Below are positions 1 through 18,112 of a stretch of DNA of 64,000 nucleotides, piece after piece; within the stretch, counting starts at the first letter, position 1, and each line of letters opens with the position of its first letter. The notes below the pieces were generated by a model that had not been told where the DNA came from, ran no database searches, and saw only the letters and a program-made list of their open reading frames with translations. This stretch comes from Thelephora terrestris (lineage: Eukaryota; Basidiomycota; Agaricomycetes; Thelephorales; Thelephoraceae): the NCBI GenBank assembly GCA_015956445.1, contig WIUZ02000004.1, positions 1,364,001 through 1,428,000 of the forward strand, given 5' to 3'. The translations under genes and the position numbers were made by a program.

Positions 1-80
1 GTAACGTTATACAGGGGGAAAAGAGTGGAAACCGGGGGCCTATGACAACAATACAAGAACTGTACGTGCGTACGCAAATA

Positions 81-1266
81 CTAGCCATCTGATGCGCTTA
101 TTAACAGCTTGGTTTGAACGGTACACTTGGTTTCGTCCTGACACGGGGCAGTGCGTCCTAGATTCTTGAACAGAGGGCCTATAAAGTGAACCGGTGAGCG
201 GTAATTATTCTCAATACGAGAGGCATGCTTACCGAGTGGACCATCTTCCATATGACATTCTGAGCCCACACAGAACTGTCCGAACTTGTTGACCGGCCAT
301 TTCTTGTCACCCCAATAGCCACCAAAATTAAGCCAACCTGGACCCTCCGAAATCTCGAGGGCCCCTCCGATCCCAGCACCAGGTGCAAGCGCAAGCGCAC
401 CGCTCGACGGAGTATACCAGAATCCTCGGAAATTCTTTGTGACGTCCCACAAGGGTCCCTTGTCTGTCTGGTCTTTCAAAATGTCGAACGGGATATGTTC
501 GTAATTATGATTGCCCGAAGTCTTAACATCCGTAATCAGCAACAAGACGAAATCGCGATAGTTTACATGAATTGGGACGTACCGCGTAGTTGGCATGGGT
601 GCCTGTCGCGGTATAGGAGACAGGACGAACTCCGATCTTCTCTACAGCAGAGTATTTGAAGGCTGAGCCACTAGCGTGTTCGGAATAGTAGACGACATCG
701 GGGACACCGTTGATGAATCGAACCATGGTATGCTCCCAATCTCCGACATGATTGCCGAATCTCAGGCCAAGTACACTGGATTTCATACGAGTCGATTAGA
801 TGAAAAAAAGATCTAATTGCGCTACTTACGCATTGCCGAAGTTGAAAGAGTAGAAATAAAAATAGAAGGCGTCAGTGATTCCTCCGGGTTTCTCCACGAC
901 GATGATGGTCGCAGGCGCAACGCTGGTACCGTTTACAGGCTTGCCAACGACGGACGTGAAGAACGGGCTTTTGTGGGCGAGGGCGTCTTCGACTGCTGTT
1001 AGATAGACGTTGTGGTCGTAGTTGGGTAGCGTCTGGAGGGTTGGCGGTCCGCCGACGGCCGCGAAATTTATTTCTGGGATAACCTTCAGAAGATGGGTTG
1101 CAACGTCTGATGGCCAATAATCTTCTTTCGAATAGAGGTACGACAAGGGAGCGAATTTGAGGACAAAGTCTGGGAAGTTGCCGGCGCACTTAACGGGGGC
1201 GGCGTCGACAACGGCGACACGGGCAGTGAGATAGATCAAGAGGAGCGGGATGGGGATGATGACCAT
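81..1266 (-). CDS. VPS62: Vps62/Tda6-family secretory protein
   Basis: Three exons, 1266-830, 775-583 and 521-81, join in frame to a 356-residue protein. It opens with a hydrophobic signal-like stretch (MVIIPIPLLLIYLT...) and then shows features I associate with the fungal Vps62 family: FAPLSYLYSKEDYWPSD near residue 35, GNHVGDWEHTMVRF in the middle, YTATGTHANYA and the following DQTDKGPLWD. In yeast, Vps62/Tda6 is linked to vacuolar protein sorting; its biochemical activity is not known. Both introns are about 55-60 nt with GT..AG ends, and both joins keep the phase. The gene diverges from the S41 peptidase gene across about 445 bp. The family call is from motif recall, and a specific function is not shown by the sequence. 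Confidence 0.82.
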
Positions 1267-1711
1267 GGCTCACTAGGCCGAGCGGGACAAGGGGGTATTC
1301 GTATTCTCACCAAGCATTTTAACCAAAGGTGAGAGGGTGTCAATTATGGGCGCAAACTGGGAAAGTGCCGAGTAAGATGACCGGAGCCGTCAAGACCCAG
1401 AGCACGTTTCCAAAGGGATCAGAACCAGAACTGTGGGTTAGGGGCGTTCGAGCGTCGAGGCCAGGTCTGATGAAGATCACGAGGATGCAATGAACAAGTA
1501 CCGTAGCCCATAGACTTGCACGGGCGTGCGCGCTGTTCGAGCTAGGCGGAGGTTGATCGCAGGAATGTTGCGCAACGATCGGACCGACGCACTGCAACTC
1601 ATCGAAGCCGTCATCACTCTTTACTCGGTAGTGGGGATATAAGCAGGAATGCCTCCGCCAATTCCACCAGACTCTCTCTTCTGGGGGACATCCCTCCTTG
1701 ATCTCAAAGAA
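1267..1711. promoter_or_regulatory. Divergent intergenic promoter region
   Basis: This stretch lies between two genes read away from each other. A TATA-like TATAAGC sits at 1638-1644, 74 nt before the ATG at 1712 of the peptidase gene but only 5 nt before an in-frame ATG at 1649. That favours 1712 as the start. No open frame here looks coding. Confidence 0.5.
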
Positions 1712-4103
1712 ATGTTTTCTCGCACGCTCGTTTCACTAGTCACTCTTTTATTCTCCCTCTCTGCTCTCCCGGGCCTTTCCCTGCCAGCTACCAAGAATTT
1801 ACAGGCCTCCGACCCATGTGCCACCATCGCCGGCCAGAAATGGGTCGCCCCAGCTGACGTTCGCGCATGTTTCACCTCGTTTCCGGTCGACCCAGTCGAA
1901 CAGGCCAATGTAGGCGGCACTCATAACCCGCCTTAATCCCACTCTCCCCCATTGACCTCTTTTTCCAACAACTAGATTGTAACCGCTTCTACCAGGATTC
2001 TAGGCTTCCACACGTCCGTCAATTACCAGATCAGGGCTCCTCAACCGTTCACTGTCGACGTTCACGAGGACATCATTGGCGACCTCCAACGAATCAGCGC
2101 AACCCAATACCAAAACGACCTTGACTTCCACATCGACGTTTCACGCTCTTTCAAGAGGTTGGGTGACGGCCACGCTGCCTACGTCAATCTCTGTTACGAC
2201 GGTATGGTCCCCCCTTCAACTCCCCTGCGTCTCGCTGACCTGTTTCCTGCCTAAGGTCTCTACGTCAATTACATTCCTTTGCCCCTTGTCCACCTCACGG
2301 ACAACCTTGGATTCCAACACGTCCACATCGCTCCTGAGGCTTTCAAAGTAGCCCAGGCAGAGTTCCCCGACCAGATCGATTTCTGGCAGAATGCTCTCCC
2401 CGGAGGCCTCAAGGGCAACCTCGAATCTGTATGTGAACAGGACCGCTCCCCTGCTTTTATAAATTCACGGAATCCAGCTCAACGGTGCCCAAGTCCTCCT
2501 GATCGATTGGAAGCCCCCTTACGTGGCTGTGGATGAGAATGCTGCTATCTCCGGTGGCTATCAGGGTTTTGGAACCCGCCAGAACTCGTAAGTTCGTGTT
2601 CCAGTTGGAATCAATGCGCAGAAAAACAACGTTCATATAGCTTCTTCTCGTCCTACTCGCGCGCCGCGAAACAATGGAGCTACGTTTTTGGACAATTCGC
2701 TAGTCAGTCGCTCCCTCTCAGTGACTTTGTCACATTGACCGTCCTACGCGAGGGAAAAATTGTCCCGGATACTTTCACCGTGAGCAAAATTGAAACCTTT
2801 CTGGACTTCACCCGAGGTTTAATCATCACCGATACCCTCAGATTCCGTTCCGCTCTCGCATTTCTACTTCGGCAGTGGCTTGGGCTGATAGTCCCTCCTT
2901 CCGTGCTAATAACTGCAAGGCTACCAACGGTACAAACGGCGTCGACTACTATGCTTCTACTCCCAATAATAACGACGACAGCACTGCCCGTGTTCAGCAG
3001 CAGCCGCAAATCTCCCCCGCTGACCGTCGCAAGCACCTCCTCAATGTTATTCTTGATGTCACTCCTCCGTCAGACGTCCCTCTCCCTCCTGAAATAGCCC
3101 CCGCCTTGCCACCATTGGGTGGAAGCTACTCCGTCGCCCAGTTTTACTACTTGAACGACACTCAGACCGGTGTTTTGGCTCTTGGTAGCTTCAGTGCCGA
3201 ATCGTTCAGTGACCTCCAGCAAAGCCTCCTCACGGGTTTACAGAACCTCAAGACAGCTGGTGCTAAACAACTCATAGTCGACGTCACCAACAATGGTGGT
3301 GGGTATATTTGCATCGCCCACTGGCTTCACCGCATCATCGCCGGACCCAAGGACACCACGGAGCCCCAGGCAGGTCTCTACACTGAGGCTCGTGCTCAGC
3401 CACTCGCGCAAGCCATCACGGCTGCTATCGCTGATGGGGCGGATCCCGATGGGCATCTGATGTATAATCCCATTCACTGGGCTTTTGCCAACAACACCCT
3501 CTTCCCAGCAAAATACGACTGGCTCGAGGACCCCGTCAAGAAGGTTATCAACGGCCGCGATGATCTCTTCAGTCAGAAATTGGGCCAAGAATGCCAGCCT
3601 TTCGCCATTGACCCCCCTGCTGAGGGACTGTTCGACTCCAAGAAGGTTGCCATCGTTGGCAATGGCCGTTGCGCATCTTCTTGCTCCTTGTTCTCCGTGA
3701 GTTTTCTACCCTCTTCGCCCTCGCCGTTGGCCCCACATAATTCTAAGCCAAATCGAATAAGATCGCCATGAACAAGCTCGAGGGTACCAAGACTGTTGTC
3801 TTTGGTGGGCGCAGCACCGTGAGGCAGCAATACTGTGGTACCGTTGGGGGTCAGTCGACCGATTTCCGCACTCTGAACTCTGAGATCAAGACGGTAAAGT
3901 TGACTGGCAATCCCCTGGCACCTCCTGACTTTCTCACCAACTCTGTCGTGGGTATTACCTGGAGGCTGGGTTTCGGCGTTTGGAACCCAGAGGAGCCCGA
4001 GGAATGGCAGGATCACCCTGCAAATGTTCCCCTTGATTTGACTAAGGACAACATCAACAATCCGCTTGCTATCTGGAACGATGTCATTGAAGCTGTGTTC
4101 TGA
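1712..4103 (+). CDS. Secreted S41-family (CPAF-like) serine peptidase
   Basis: Seven exons (1712-1909, 1976-2201, 2256-2428, 2478-2587, 2641-2779, 2842-3696, 3762-4103) give 680 residues. The start at 1712 yields a classic signal peptide (MFSRTLVSLVTLLFSLSALPG). The C-terminal half has the S41 tail-protease core: LALGSF, then LIVDVTNNGGGY, and NGRCASSCSLFS, whose serine cluster is the likely nucleophile region. The N-terminal domain (DPCATIAGQKWVAPADV...) matches the fungal CPAF-like secreted branch. Such proteins are presumed extracellular peptidases, but their substrates are unknown. The intron at 2780-2841 is needed: read-through gives a poor frame, while splicing joins FTVxx... to IPFRSRISTS and onward without a break. 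Confidence 0.88.
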
Positions 4104-4426
4104 TTTACTCGCAGTGTCCGCGTTGCTGCACGTTATCCGCTAGCCCTTTTAGCAATCGTTTAAGTTGTGTTTAGCACCCGATATTTGAAATTCCACTCCT
4201 TTTGCATCCGACCCTGGTCCCTGGTGCGATTTTGATGCGAAGATTACACATGCTTGTGTGGTGTGTATCTATGTCGTGGAACGGGGGCGTCGGATGAGAT
4301 GGAGAGCGTAAGCAACCGAACTCTCGGCTACTTTGGTCGAATGGGTCCAAAGAGGAAAGTATACCATACAGCCTTCGAGATAGATACACGGAGTAAGATA
4401 ACGCACACAAAATACAGCAGGAGAAA
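4104..4426. other. Convergent intergenic region
   Basis: This is the 3' flank of the S41 peptidase gene and of the facing small membrane protein gene. I see no gene here. Confidence 0.5.
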
Positions 4427-5036
4427 CTAGGGACGAGGGGGTTCGGAACGGCCGTACGAGACCTCCGCCGTTCCGATGGCGAGTTCACCGCCAAACTCGG
4501 AAGGAGGATGTTTGTAGGGCGATGGCATGGTGATGAAAACGGAAATATTGCAGTCGGTAGTGGCTGGGTTTGACCGTGGACCGTAGTTGGAGTCGAGATG
4601 TTGTGTGTTTTCATCCGTGGTCCTACCGAAGGACATCCACTCCGTGTCCCTATTCTGCGAGGTGAGCAGAGCCGGAGTGCGGAGCCGGTCATGCCCGTAT
4701 GTCAAGTTGAGAGGCTGCAGCCACCTGAGAATCGGAGGTAACCAGAAGGTAAAAGTGAAGGCGTACCAGGAGGTCCTCCCATTTCGAAGTTTGTTTGGGA
4801 TGCCCGTCAGCCCACACCTCCCATATAATCGGGGGCTCCGCACAGGCCCCGAGGGGGATTATCTCTCTCCCTTCCGCCGCCTGCTCAAACTGCCGCAGGC
4901 GTTCCAGACGGCGAGGATCGCGCTTGTAATAGTACAGAGTTACACAGGTGACCGATGCGAATAGTGCGAAGAAGGAAATGATCAACGTGAACACAATCGT
5001 CGTTGGGACCCCGGCGGCGGCTCCGTTGCTTGCCAT
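4427..5036 (-). CDS. Small single-pass membrane protein, family A
   Basis: Two exons, 5036-4767 and 4714-4427, give 185 residues. A short N-terminus is followed by one strong membrane segment (TTIVFTLIISFFALFASVTC) and a basic stop-transfer patch YYYKRDPRRLERLR. Then come PPIIWEVWAD, KWEDLL at the exon end, and a tail with ISVFITMPSPY and AIGTAEVSYG. I do not recognise a named family. The gene at 18113-18806 has the same order: membrane segment, YKR, FWDVW, DWDTFV at the same phase-0 intron position, VSVMITMP and VGVTEV. The two are therefore paralogues. The short motif before the C-terminus suggests a conserved cytosolic interaction site, but this is inference. Confidence 0.78.
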
Positions 5037-5569
5037 TTTGGAGGTGAGGAAGGTGGGCGGAGGGCGTGCGCCGGTTTTAGGGCTAGAAGCGGCCCTGATG
5101 GTGAGGGTGAGGGTAAGGGCGTGGTGGGCGTGTATACGGCCAGCTTAGGTGAGACGAGGATGGGTGACCCAACCCTGCGTCATCAAACCCAGTTCGGCCG
5201 ACGTCATCCGCGACACCAATTGAACCTCGCGTGCCTTAACGGCATCGTAAATCATCCAGGCGTTGCTCGCTAAATATTAGATTCACCGTTTTCATCCGCT
5301 TGTCTGCTCGAAAAATACTTGACTTCTATCCTCGACTTGCGGGTTCTCTTTTACTAGCCAGCAGAGTAATTCGACACGTGTACAGTTGGGTGCCCAGTTA
5401 ATATTTACACGCCTCTTCTGGCAGAATTTTGTGATGGTTAGTTAGCAAGCCAGCAGCCCCTCATCGACATCGAAGGGACTGGCGAAGCCCCGGATCAAAA
5501 GATAAGCGTCCCCCTTCTTTTGCATGCCAGTCAACCGTGGATGGAAATGAGCTCGCGAATGAAAAAAGA
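5037..5569. other. Intergenic region
   Basis: Upstream of the small membrane protein gene and downstream of the tRNA on the same strand. I find no coding frame or recognisable repeat. Confidence 0.45.
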
Positions 5570-5674
5570 GGGCTTGACCGGGAATTGAACCCGGGACCAC
5601 CTGCAATTGAACATGCCCTTGCAATGCAAGGGGGAACACCCGAAGCAGGTATCATACTACTAGACCATCAAGCC
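5570..5674 (-). tRNA. tRNA-Pro (anticodon CGG) with 33-nt intron
   Basis: Read on the minus strand, GGCTTGA (5674-5668) pairs with TCAAGCC (5577-5571), the discriminator base is C, and the B box reads GGTTCAATTCC. The anticodon stem CCTGC/GCAGG encloses the loop TTCGGGT, so the anticodon CGG lies at 5642-5640. A 33-nt intron at 5638-5606 sits directly after position 37, the standard place for eukaryotic nuclear tRNA introns. The intron contains the near-perfect hairpin CCCTTGCA-T-TGCAAGGG. After removal a normal 72-nt cloverleaf remains. Confidence 0.93.
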
Positions 5675-6041
5675 ATTGGCGGGTATTGCTTTTTATGTAT
5701 TATATACCTGTTCCATTAGACTTTAATGGTCTTGACACTCGGCTGGCCCAAGCCGGGTCCCGGCTCCGAGCATCATCTGTTTGATCAAGCAATTGCAGGT
5801 GAGTAGGCAGATGGATCCAGCGACGATAAGTATACAAGGAAGAACGGCGGCTTTGGTCCGGCCACGTAGAGTTGTTCACACTGGGCCGGGTCTGGTCGTC
5901 TCCGGCTGATGATTTCAGTTTGGAGGGTTTGTCTCCATTTCCGTGAACTGCGTCAGGGGAACCCACTCTTAGCCGCCCTACATCACTAGTAGCCGAGAAA
6001 ACAACTTTCCTTCCTCCTCTCTCCGAGACTCGTCGGTGGCC
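5675..6041. promoter_or_regulatory. Upstream region of ABC transporter gene
   Basis: Holds the 5' flank of the tRNA gene (minus) and of the ABC transporter gene (plus). No coding sequence is supported. Confidence 0.4.
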
Positions 6042-12066
<6,025 letters not shown>

Positions 12067-12289
12067 CCTTGATTCACCAGAACGTAGAATTACCTAGATG
12101 CTTTCTTATTTTCCCGCCTGGGGTCCAGGAAAAATACGCACAACGAATATCCCGGATAGAACCCTTCATAAGAGAATTGTGGAAACTCTCAGATTCGGAC
12201 ATGTTTTCAGCTACTGAAAAATTATATATAACCAGAGAAAATAGCAATACAGTAAACTAGCGAAGTACAGGAAACCGAAAGACAGAAAT

Positions 12290-12836
<547 letters not shown>

Positions 12837-13172
12837 TGTGGTGGTAGTTGTTGTTGTTGAAGGTGGTGGTCAAGGTGGAAGGGATGGCACAGGGGTAAAT
12901 GCGACGAGAGGAGTTATCGAGGGGAGGAATGAGGAACATGATTGCTCTCTTTTAAAGCGCGCCAGGACGCGATCACGTGCGCGCTTTGGCTCTTTTGATG
13001 TGTGCCCGATCAACAAACCACCCGCACAAATAAACGTAAATACCATCACGTGAGGTGACACAGTTGCGTCGTATATAATGCAGGCGCGTGGCTCTTGCTG
13101 TCGATCATCCGTCTCTTTCAGACCCTCCGCCACAAGCACTTTCCCTCTCTCAACAACCGCCTCTTATCAAGT
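12837..13172. promoter_or_regulatory. Bidirectional H2A/H2B promoter
   Basis: The 336 bp between the two histone start codons. TTTAAA at 12951-12956 is TATA-like for H2A (minus), and TATATAA at 13072-13078 serves H2B, about 95 nt before its ATG. Between them lie GC-rich words with CACGTG and CACGTGAG cores that could bind bHLH-type factors. A shared promoter fits the equal dosage needed for the dimer partners. Confidence 0.7.
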
Positions 13173-13728
13173 ATGCCAGCTAAGCCATCCTCCACTGCCG
13201 GAAAGGCTCCCGCCTCTACCGCCTCCAAAGCTCCCGCCAAGACCACTTCGGATACTAAGGCCAAGAAGGCCACCAAGACTTCCACTGGTACTGACGGTGA
13301 AGCTAAGAAGAAGCGGAGAAAGACCAGGAAGGAGACCTACTCCTCCTACATTTACAAGGGTACGCGTTTTCTCGGCTTCGTCGACGCGACTTGTTTCTCA
13401 CCAGCCGCTTCCAGTCCTCAAGCAGGTCCACCCAGACACTGGTATCTCAAACAAGGCAATGGCCATTTTGAACTCATTCGTCAACGACATCTTTGAGCGC
13501 ATTGCTACTGAAGCTTCCAGTACGTCTTCCTTTCCAAATGCTTCGGCTCGGAACGAGTTTGCTTACACTTGCTTCCTAGAACTCGCCTCATACTCGAAAA
13601 AGTCAACCATCTCATCACGAGAAATCCAGACGGCTGTTCGTCTCATCCTTCCTGGTGAATTGGCCAAGCACGCCATTTCCGAAGGAACCAAGTCGGTGAC
13701 CAAGTTCTCCTCTGCCGGCGCCAAGTAG
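13173..13728 (+). CDS. H2B: Histone H2B
   Basis: Exons 13173-13359, 13415-13519 and 13580-13728 give 146 residues. A Lys/Ala/Thr-rich tail ([15 protein letters not shown]...) leads into [17 protein letters not shown], then [52 protein letters not shown] and [15 protein letters not shown]. It pairs with H2A in the nucleosome, and its gene is head-to-head with the H2A gene. The ATG at 13173 lies in the context AAGTATGCC. The splice joins restore the invariant K-VLKQVHP and ASKLASY sequences exactly. Confidence 0.97.
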
Positions 13729-14282
13729 ACTCTTCAACTATCTTTTGGATGGTTTCTGGCTCTGTATTTTATTCTCGTTGTATTTGTCTATTTTTTACTT
13801 TCGCTTGCTATGACATATAATCCGACTTCAACATCAGAAACTTTGTGGGTTGAGAAACTGCCCTGGACCTGTCATGAATTAGACTGTTTTTCGGGATCGC
13901 AAACAACTTTTGGACAGTACAAAATACAAGAGGGTTCGGGATGCGTTGCGTCTACAGGTGGTAACTAGGAAGCTGTACGGGTGAGGTTAGCAAAGAAACG
14001 TTGCACGGCGTAGTACGCCAAGAAGAGGCTGGCTCTGGCTAGCAATAAATATTCATACATATGCCAACCCTCCACGCACGATCCGCAGAACGACGGAAGT
14101 TGGGTAAGGCGGTGGGGGAACGGGCGTTGAAGTTGAAGGAGGAATTGGCCCGGGGGCGGGTGAGGACGATGGTTCGTGTTGAATCTCCCTGTATGTGCAG
14201 TTTGGGAAAGAAAGAGGGGGAAAAAGAATGAAATGAATGATGAATTCCCCCAATGAGAAATCCGAAAGGCCCGATGGGTTTC
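13729..14282. other. Convergent intergenic region
   Basis: 3' flanks of H2B (plus) and TPS2 (minus). I see no gene. AATAAA-like words occur near 14043 on the plus strand. Confidence 0.4.
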
Positions 14283-17200
14283 TCACAGCTTAGCCCCTTC
14301 AGCGGTCTCACTATCGAGATTCACGAGCCCAAGCATGTGTTCAACGATCTGCGAGGGTGCGTTCACGTGCCAACTGGCGAGCGTCCTTTTGCTGCTCACT
14401 CCTACGGCCGTCGTGAATACCGCTTCTTTGAGGATTGCCAATTCAACTGGTTCAAATTTCCGTTTGGGGTCCAGTGATGTGACGGAGACCGGTGGCTGGA
14501 GGATGGCCTTGGGTTCATCTTCCGGGAAGAGGATGAGGGCACGGAACATGTCCTCGTCCGTCTGAGCACCAGGCAATCAGCACGTGTTGCTATCGGAAGA
14601 TTGGGAGGGAACGGATTCGCACCTTGTCATCACCAGCGCAGAAGATGAACTCGGCATCTGGGTTTGTATACAAGATCCTCTTGACGATCTCACCCTGTGA
14701 ATAAATAATCGGGAGGTGTCCCATCGACGCGGAGAAAATAATACTGACCTTGTTGATAGCGATAGGTCTGACTTCCAGGTTCTTCTTACCGACGAGAACT
14801 ACAGATGGGACGATCAGTAACTTGTAATCGAGAAGAAGTCCGGGAGATAAAAGGCGATGGCGAGGGAATCGGAACACGAGATCGTGATTGCGGAGAGATG
14901 GGAACCCGAGAAGATGACATTGAAGCAGACTCACCTTCGATCGGACGTTTTCGCGACAGGTTATTTTCGAGAAGATCTTGACACTGCCTACACTGGAAAA
15001 GACCCCACTCCGGATCTGAGGCGCGGTAGTGCCAAGTGACGGAACTCTTCTTGACTTCAATGTGGCTTCCGGTCGTCCTCTACAGGAAGAAGGAAGGCGA
15101 TCTATCATGTGAAAACCGCCCGTAGGGAACACAGCGCTCACCTCAGTGTAGTACTTGAAAATCTCTTCGACCTCCCCCAACCAGCTCATATCCAGCACCT
15201 CTGTGAAATTTGTCCACTTTGTCTCACCAGGAGCACGCATGAAACCGCCGTGTTCAGCAGACATGCCGAGGCCTTTGATATGTCCGAGGTGTTGCGTCAA
15301 AAAGTCGCCATCACGGCCAGAGATGATGTACACCAAGTTCTTGGGGTCCGTGCACAATTTTTCGAGCGCCTCGAGAGTTGGTTCAGAGGGAACGGCCATA
15401 CTCGGGGTCTTCACGATCGGCGTCAAGGTACCCTATAACGGAAACATGAGAACTTTGCCGAGTTGTTTTCGAAGGGCTTCTCCGAGCAAAACTCACATCG
15501 TAATCAAAGAGGAATAGCCTCTTCTTCGCCTTGAGGTAACATTCCTCCAATCTGTTTTTCTCCATGAAAGGTGTCTGCCTGGCCATAACGTTTTCGTGAC
15601 CCATCTGCTTAAGAAGCATCTTGACCAAAGTCGCAGCCCAAGAATGACTAGTGTGGAGGTTCACGACCTCGTACATCTTATCGTGCCTCTTGGCTTTCTC
15701 CTCTGAGCTCATTGTGAGGCCGCGGTGGATCGCGGCAGCGACATCGACAAGACTCCACGGGTTGATCTGGAGGGCCTCGGACATGTTGTTCGAAATACCC
15801 ATGAATTCTGAGAGAATGAGCGGACTCTTCTTGGTCCTTTCCTGCGCAATCACAAACTCCATCGATGTGGTGTTCATACCATCGCGGAGGGGAGTGATGA
15901 GAGCAAGGTCAGCGGCAGACAAGAGGGCATAGAACTCGTCCTTCTTGATCGTTTGGTGGTAATGGTGGACGGGGATGAAGTCCAGAGAACCATACTCTCC
16001 GTTGATGTGAGCGACAAGCTCGGACACTTGGCGCTCCAGTTTCGGAGAATCCGTCAAGGCAGGGGAGGTGACCTGGATAAGAACAACCTTTCCGATCCAT
16101 TGCGGATAATCTTGCAGCAGTTTTTCAAAGGCTCGCAACTAAGGGCGGAAAGTCATGTCAGAGTCTTATCGTACAAGAAAGGGTCACGCTAACCTTCTGT
16201 ACAACACCCTTGACAACGTCGAGCTTGTCACGGCCGACGATGATTTTCTTACCCTCATACAGAGCATGGAGGGCATCGAGTTTAGGCTGGATCCCTGGAC
16301 GGAGGATGTCTCGAGAAACACGGGCGGAATCGATACCGACGGGGCTGTAGTTCACGGCGGCAACGTGACCTTCGACATCGATACCTTTCTGGTTGGAGCT
16401 GGTTTCGTAACCGCAGACGCGGATGCAGGAAGAGATGAAATGACGCTGGTAGGAGTAGGTTTGGAAGCAAATGAGATTGGCGCCGAGCATCCCATCGAGA
16501 ATCTCCTTTCGACCTGGATGACGTAGGCCGTTAGCAAACTAGGCCAACGATAAGCGAGCAAAACTAACGAGGAAGGCATCTGAACACCTCAGAGCTTGGC
16601 CAGGGTGTGTGCACAAACAAACCGATCACCGCTTCCGGTAGCAATTGACGCAAGAGCTTCGGAACGAGCAAGAGGTGATAATCGTGAACCCAGATAAGGT
16701 CGCCAGGTGTATAGATTTCGGCTATCCTCTTCGCAAAGATGGCGTTGGTTGCCGCATAGGGAGCCCAGTACTTGTCAGCAGACGCATATTCAGTCGCGAC
16801 GTCCTGCCACAAGAGGTAATGGAATAAGGGCCACAAAGCTGTTTGGGAAAATTGGTGTGAGAATTGAGTCCACGAAGGGAAAATGATCCGGGAAGGGAAA
16901 AATGGCGGGTAAATGGAGAACCGTACTCTCTTTGCAATAGCCTTCGTAGTGACCGTGGGCGTCCTTTGTATCCACCCAAACCGGAATATAAGTTGTCTTT
17001 CTCTCATCATCCGGATCAGCTTCCCGAGGTTGATAAGTTTGGAGGGACTTTTCCAAAGCCAAGCGATCTTCCTCTGTGATGCTGCTCAGAGGCACGGTCG
17101 TATCTGGCTGATGGGTGTTCTGGATGTCACCGGTCCAACCGACGATCAGTTGTTCACTCGGGGCCTCGAGAGAACGAATGCCGCTGGTCATGGCGGCGTG

Positions 17201-17527
17201 ACCCTGACGGATGGAGAGAGACCACTTTGAAGATGTGGTAGGGTCCTCGGCAATGGGCAAGGGGACGGGTTCAGCCTCTGGATCTATGGTTATGCCTTCG
17301 ACTGCGGCGGGTTTGGATGGTGGGGTTTGAGGGGGGCTTGGAAGATTCCCCTTGGCGGTACCGTGGACGAGGGAAGAGACGACGGGAAGATAATGACATA
17401 TGTGGAGGACGCGGCCAGAGAGTTTGACACCCTTAGCTGTGAGATCAGCCTGTAGCTGAAGGATTTGTTTGCGAACGTCCTCGAGAGGGACTTGGGTCGG
17501 TGGAGGGTGTTGAGAGAAGCTATCCAT
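14283..17527 (-). CDS. TPS2: Trehalose-6-phosphate phosphatase (GT20 plus HAD domains)
   Basis: Nine exons give about 920 residues, close to yeast Tps2. The N-terminal half is a GT20 (trehalose-phosphate synthase-like) domain: VGWTGDIQ, WVHDYHLLLVPKLL, FVHTPWPSSEVFR, GRDKLDVVKGV, TPLRDGMNTTSMEFV. The usual N-terminal SNRLP-like motif of active TPS1 reads CHYLPV here, so this half is probably inactive. The C-terminal half is the HAD phosphatase: FLFDYD joined by splicing to GTLTP (DxDGT nucleophile), IISGRD, and FCAGDDKTDEDMF. It removes phosphate from trehalose-6-phosphate in the cytosolic TPS complex, supporting stress tolerance. The eight introns join FDYD|GTL and GDDK|TDED exactly at the catalytic motifs. 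Confidence 0.95.
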
Positions 17528-18112
17528 GGGGATGGGAGAGCGGAGGAGAGGAGATGGAGAGAGAAGGAGCAGGCGATTGGAGAGACTTATAAACCATTTT
17601 CTAAGGAGGCAGAACCGGAAAAGGAAGGTGAGGATAGCATTTCATTAAAGAACGATCGTCGAATTTGCGCAAGAACGTTGTCTGGAAGAAAAAAAAGCGT
17701 ATAAATATCGAGAAGATTTACCCATCGACAAAACTTTTTGGACCGTTCGGGGAAACCGGAAGATCATCAATCTCTTGCGTTTTTTCCTTGCCATATCCTA
17801 CCACCTCTCGTCGTTTTCTTAACCCCACGTTCGTTCGATGACGAGTGATTACATATACCGGAGGCGATCGGATTGAGGGAATGAAGGAGATAAGATGATA
17901 AGATACAACGATGTATAGTAATGCGGGATAGATGTGCATATACATCTTATGGAATATATAGACATCCATCATGAGGTGATTGTGGTATGGTATGGTATGC
18001 AACTGTAATGCGGAGAGCAAGAAGAGCGATTAATGGTGGCGGGACAACGAACGGAAAGCAAAAAAAACAAGCAAGCAGAGGAAAAACAAAAGGGACGGGT
18101 ACAAAAAATCCG
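17528..18112. other. TPS2 upstream region
   Basis: Upstream of TPS2 (minus) and downstream of the second small membrane protein gene (minus). Purine-rich near the TPS2 ATG, AT-rich further out. No gene is supported. Confidence 0.4.

Noticed and set aside
1649-1711. Upstream ATG of the S41 peptidase at 1649
   Set aside because: Lies within 5 nt of the TATA-like word and would bury the signal peptide behind 21 residues.
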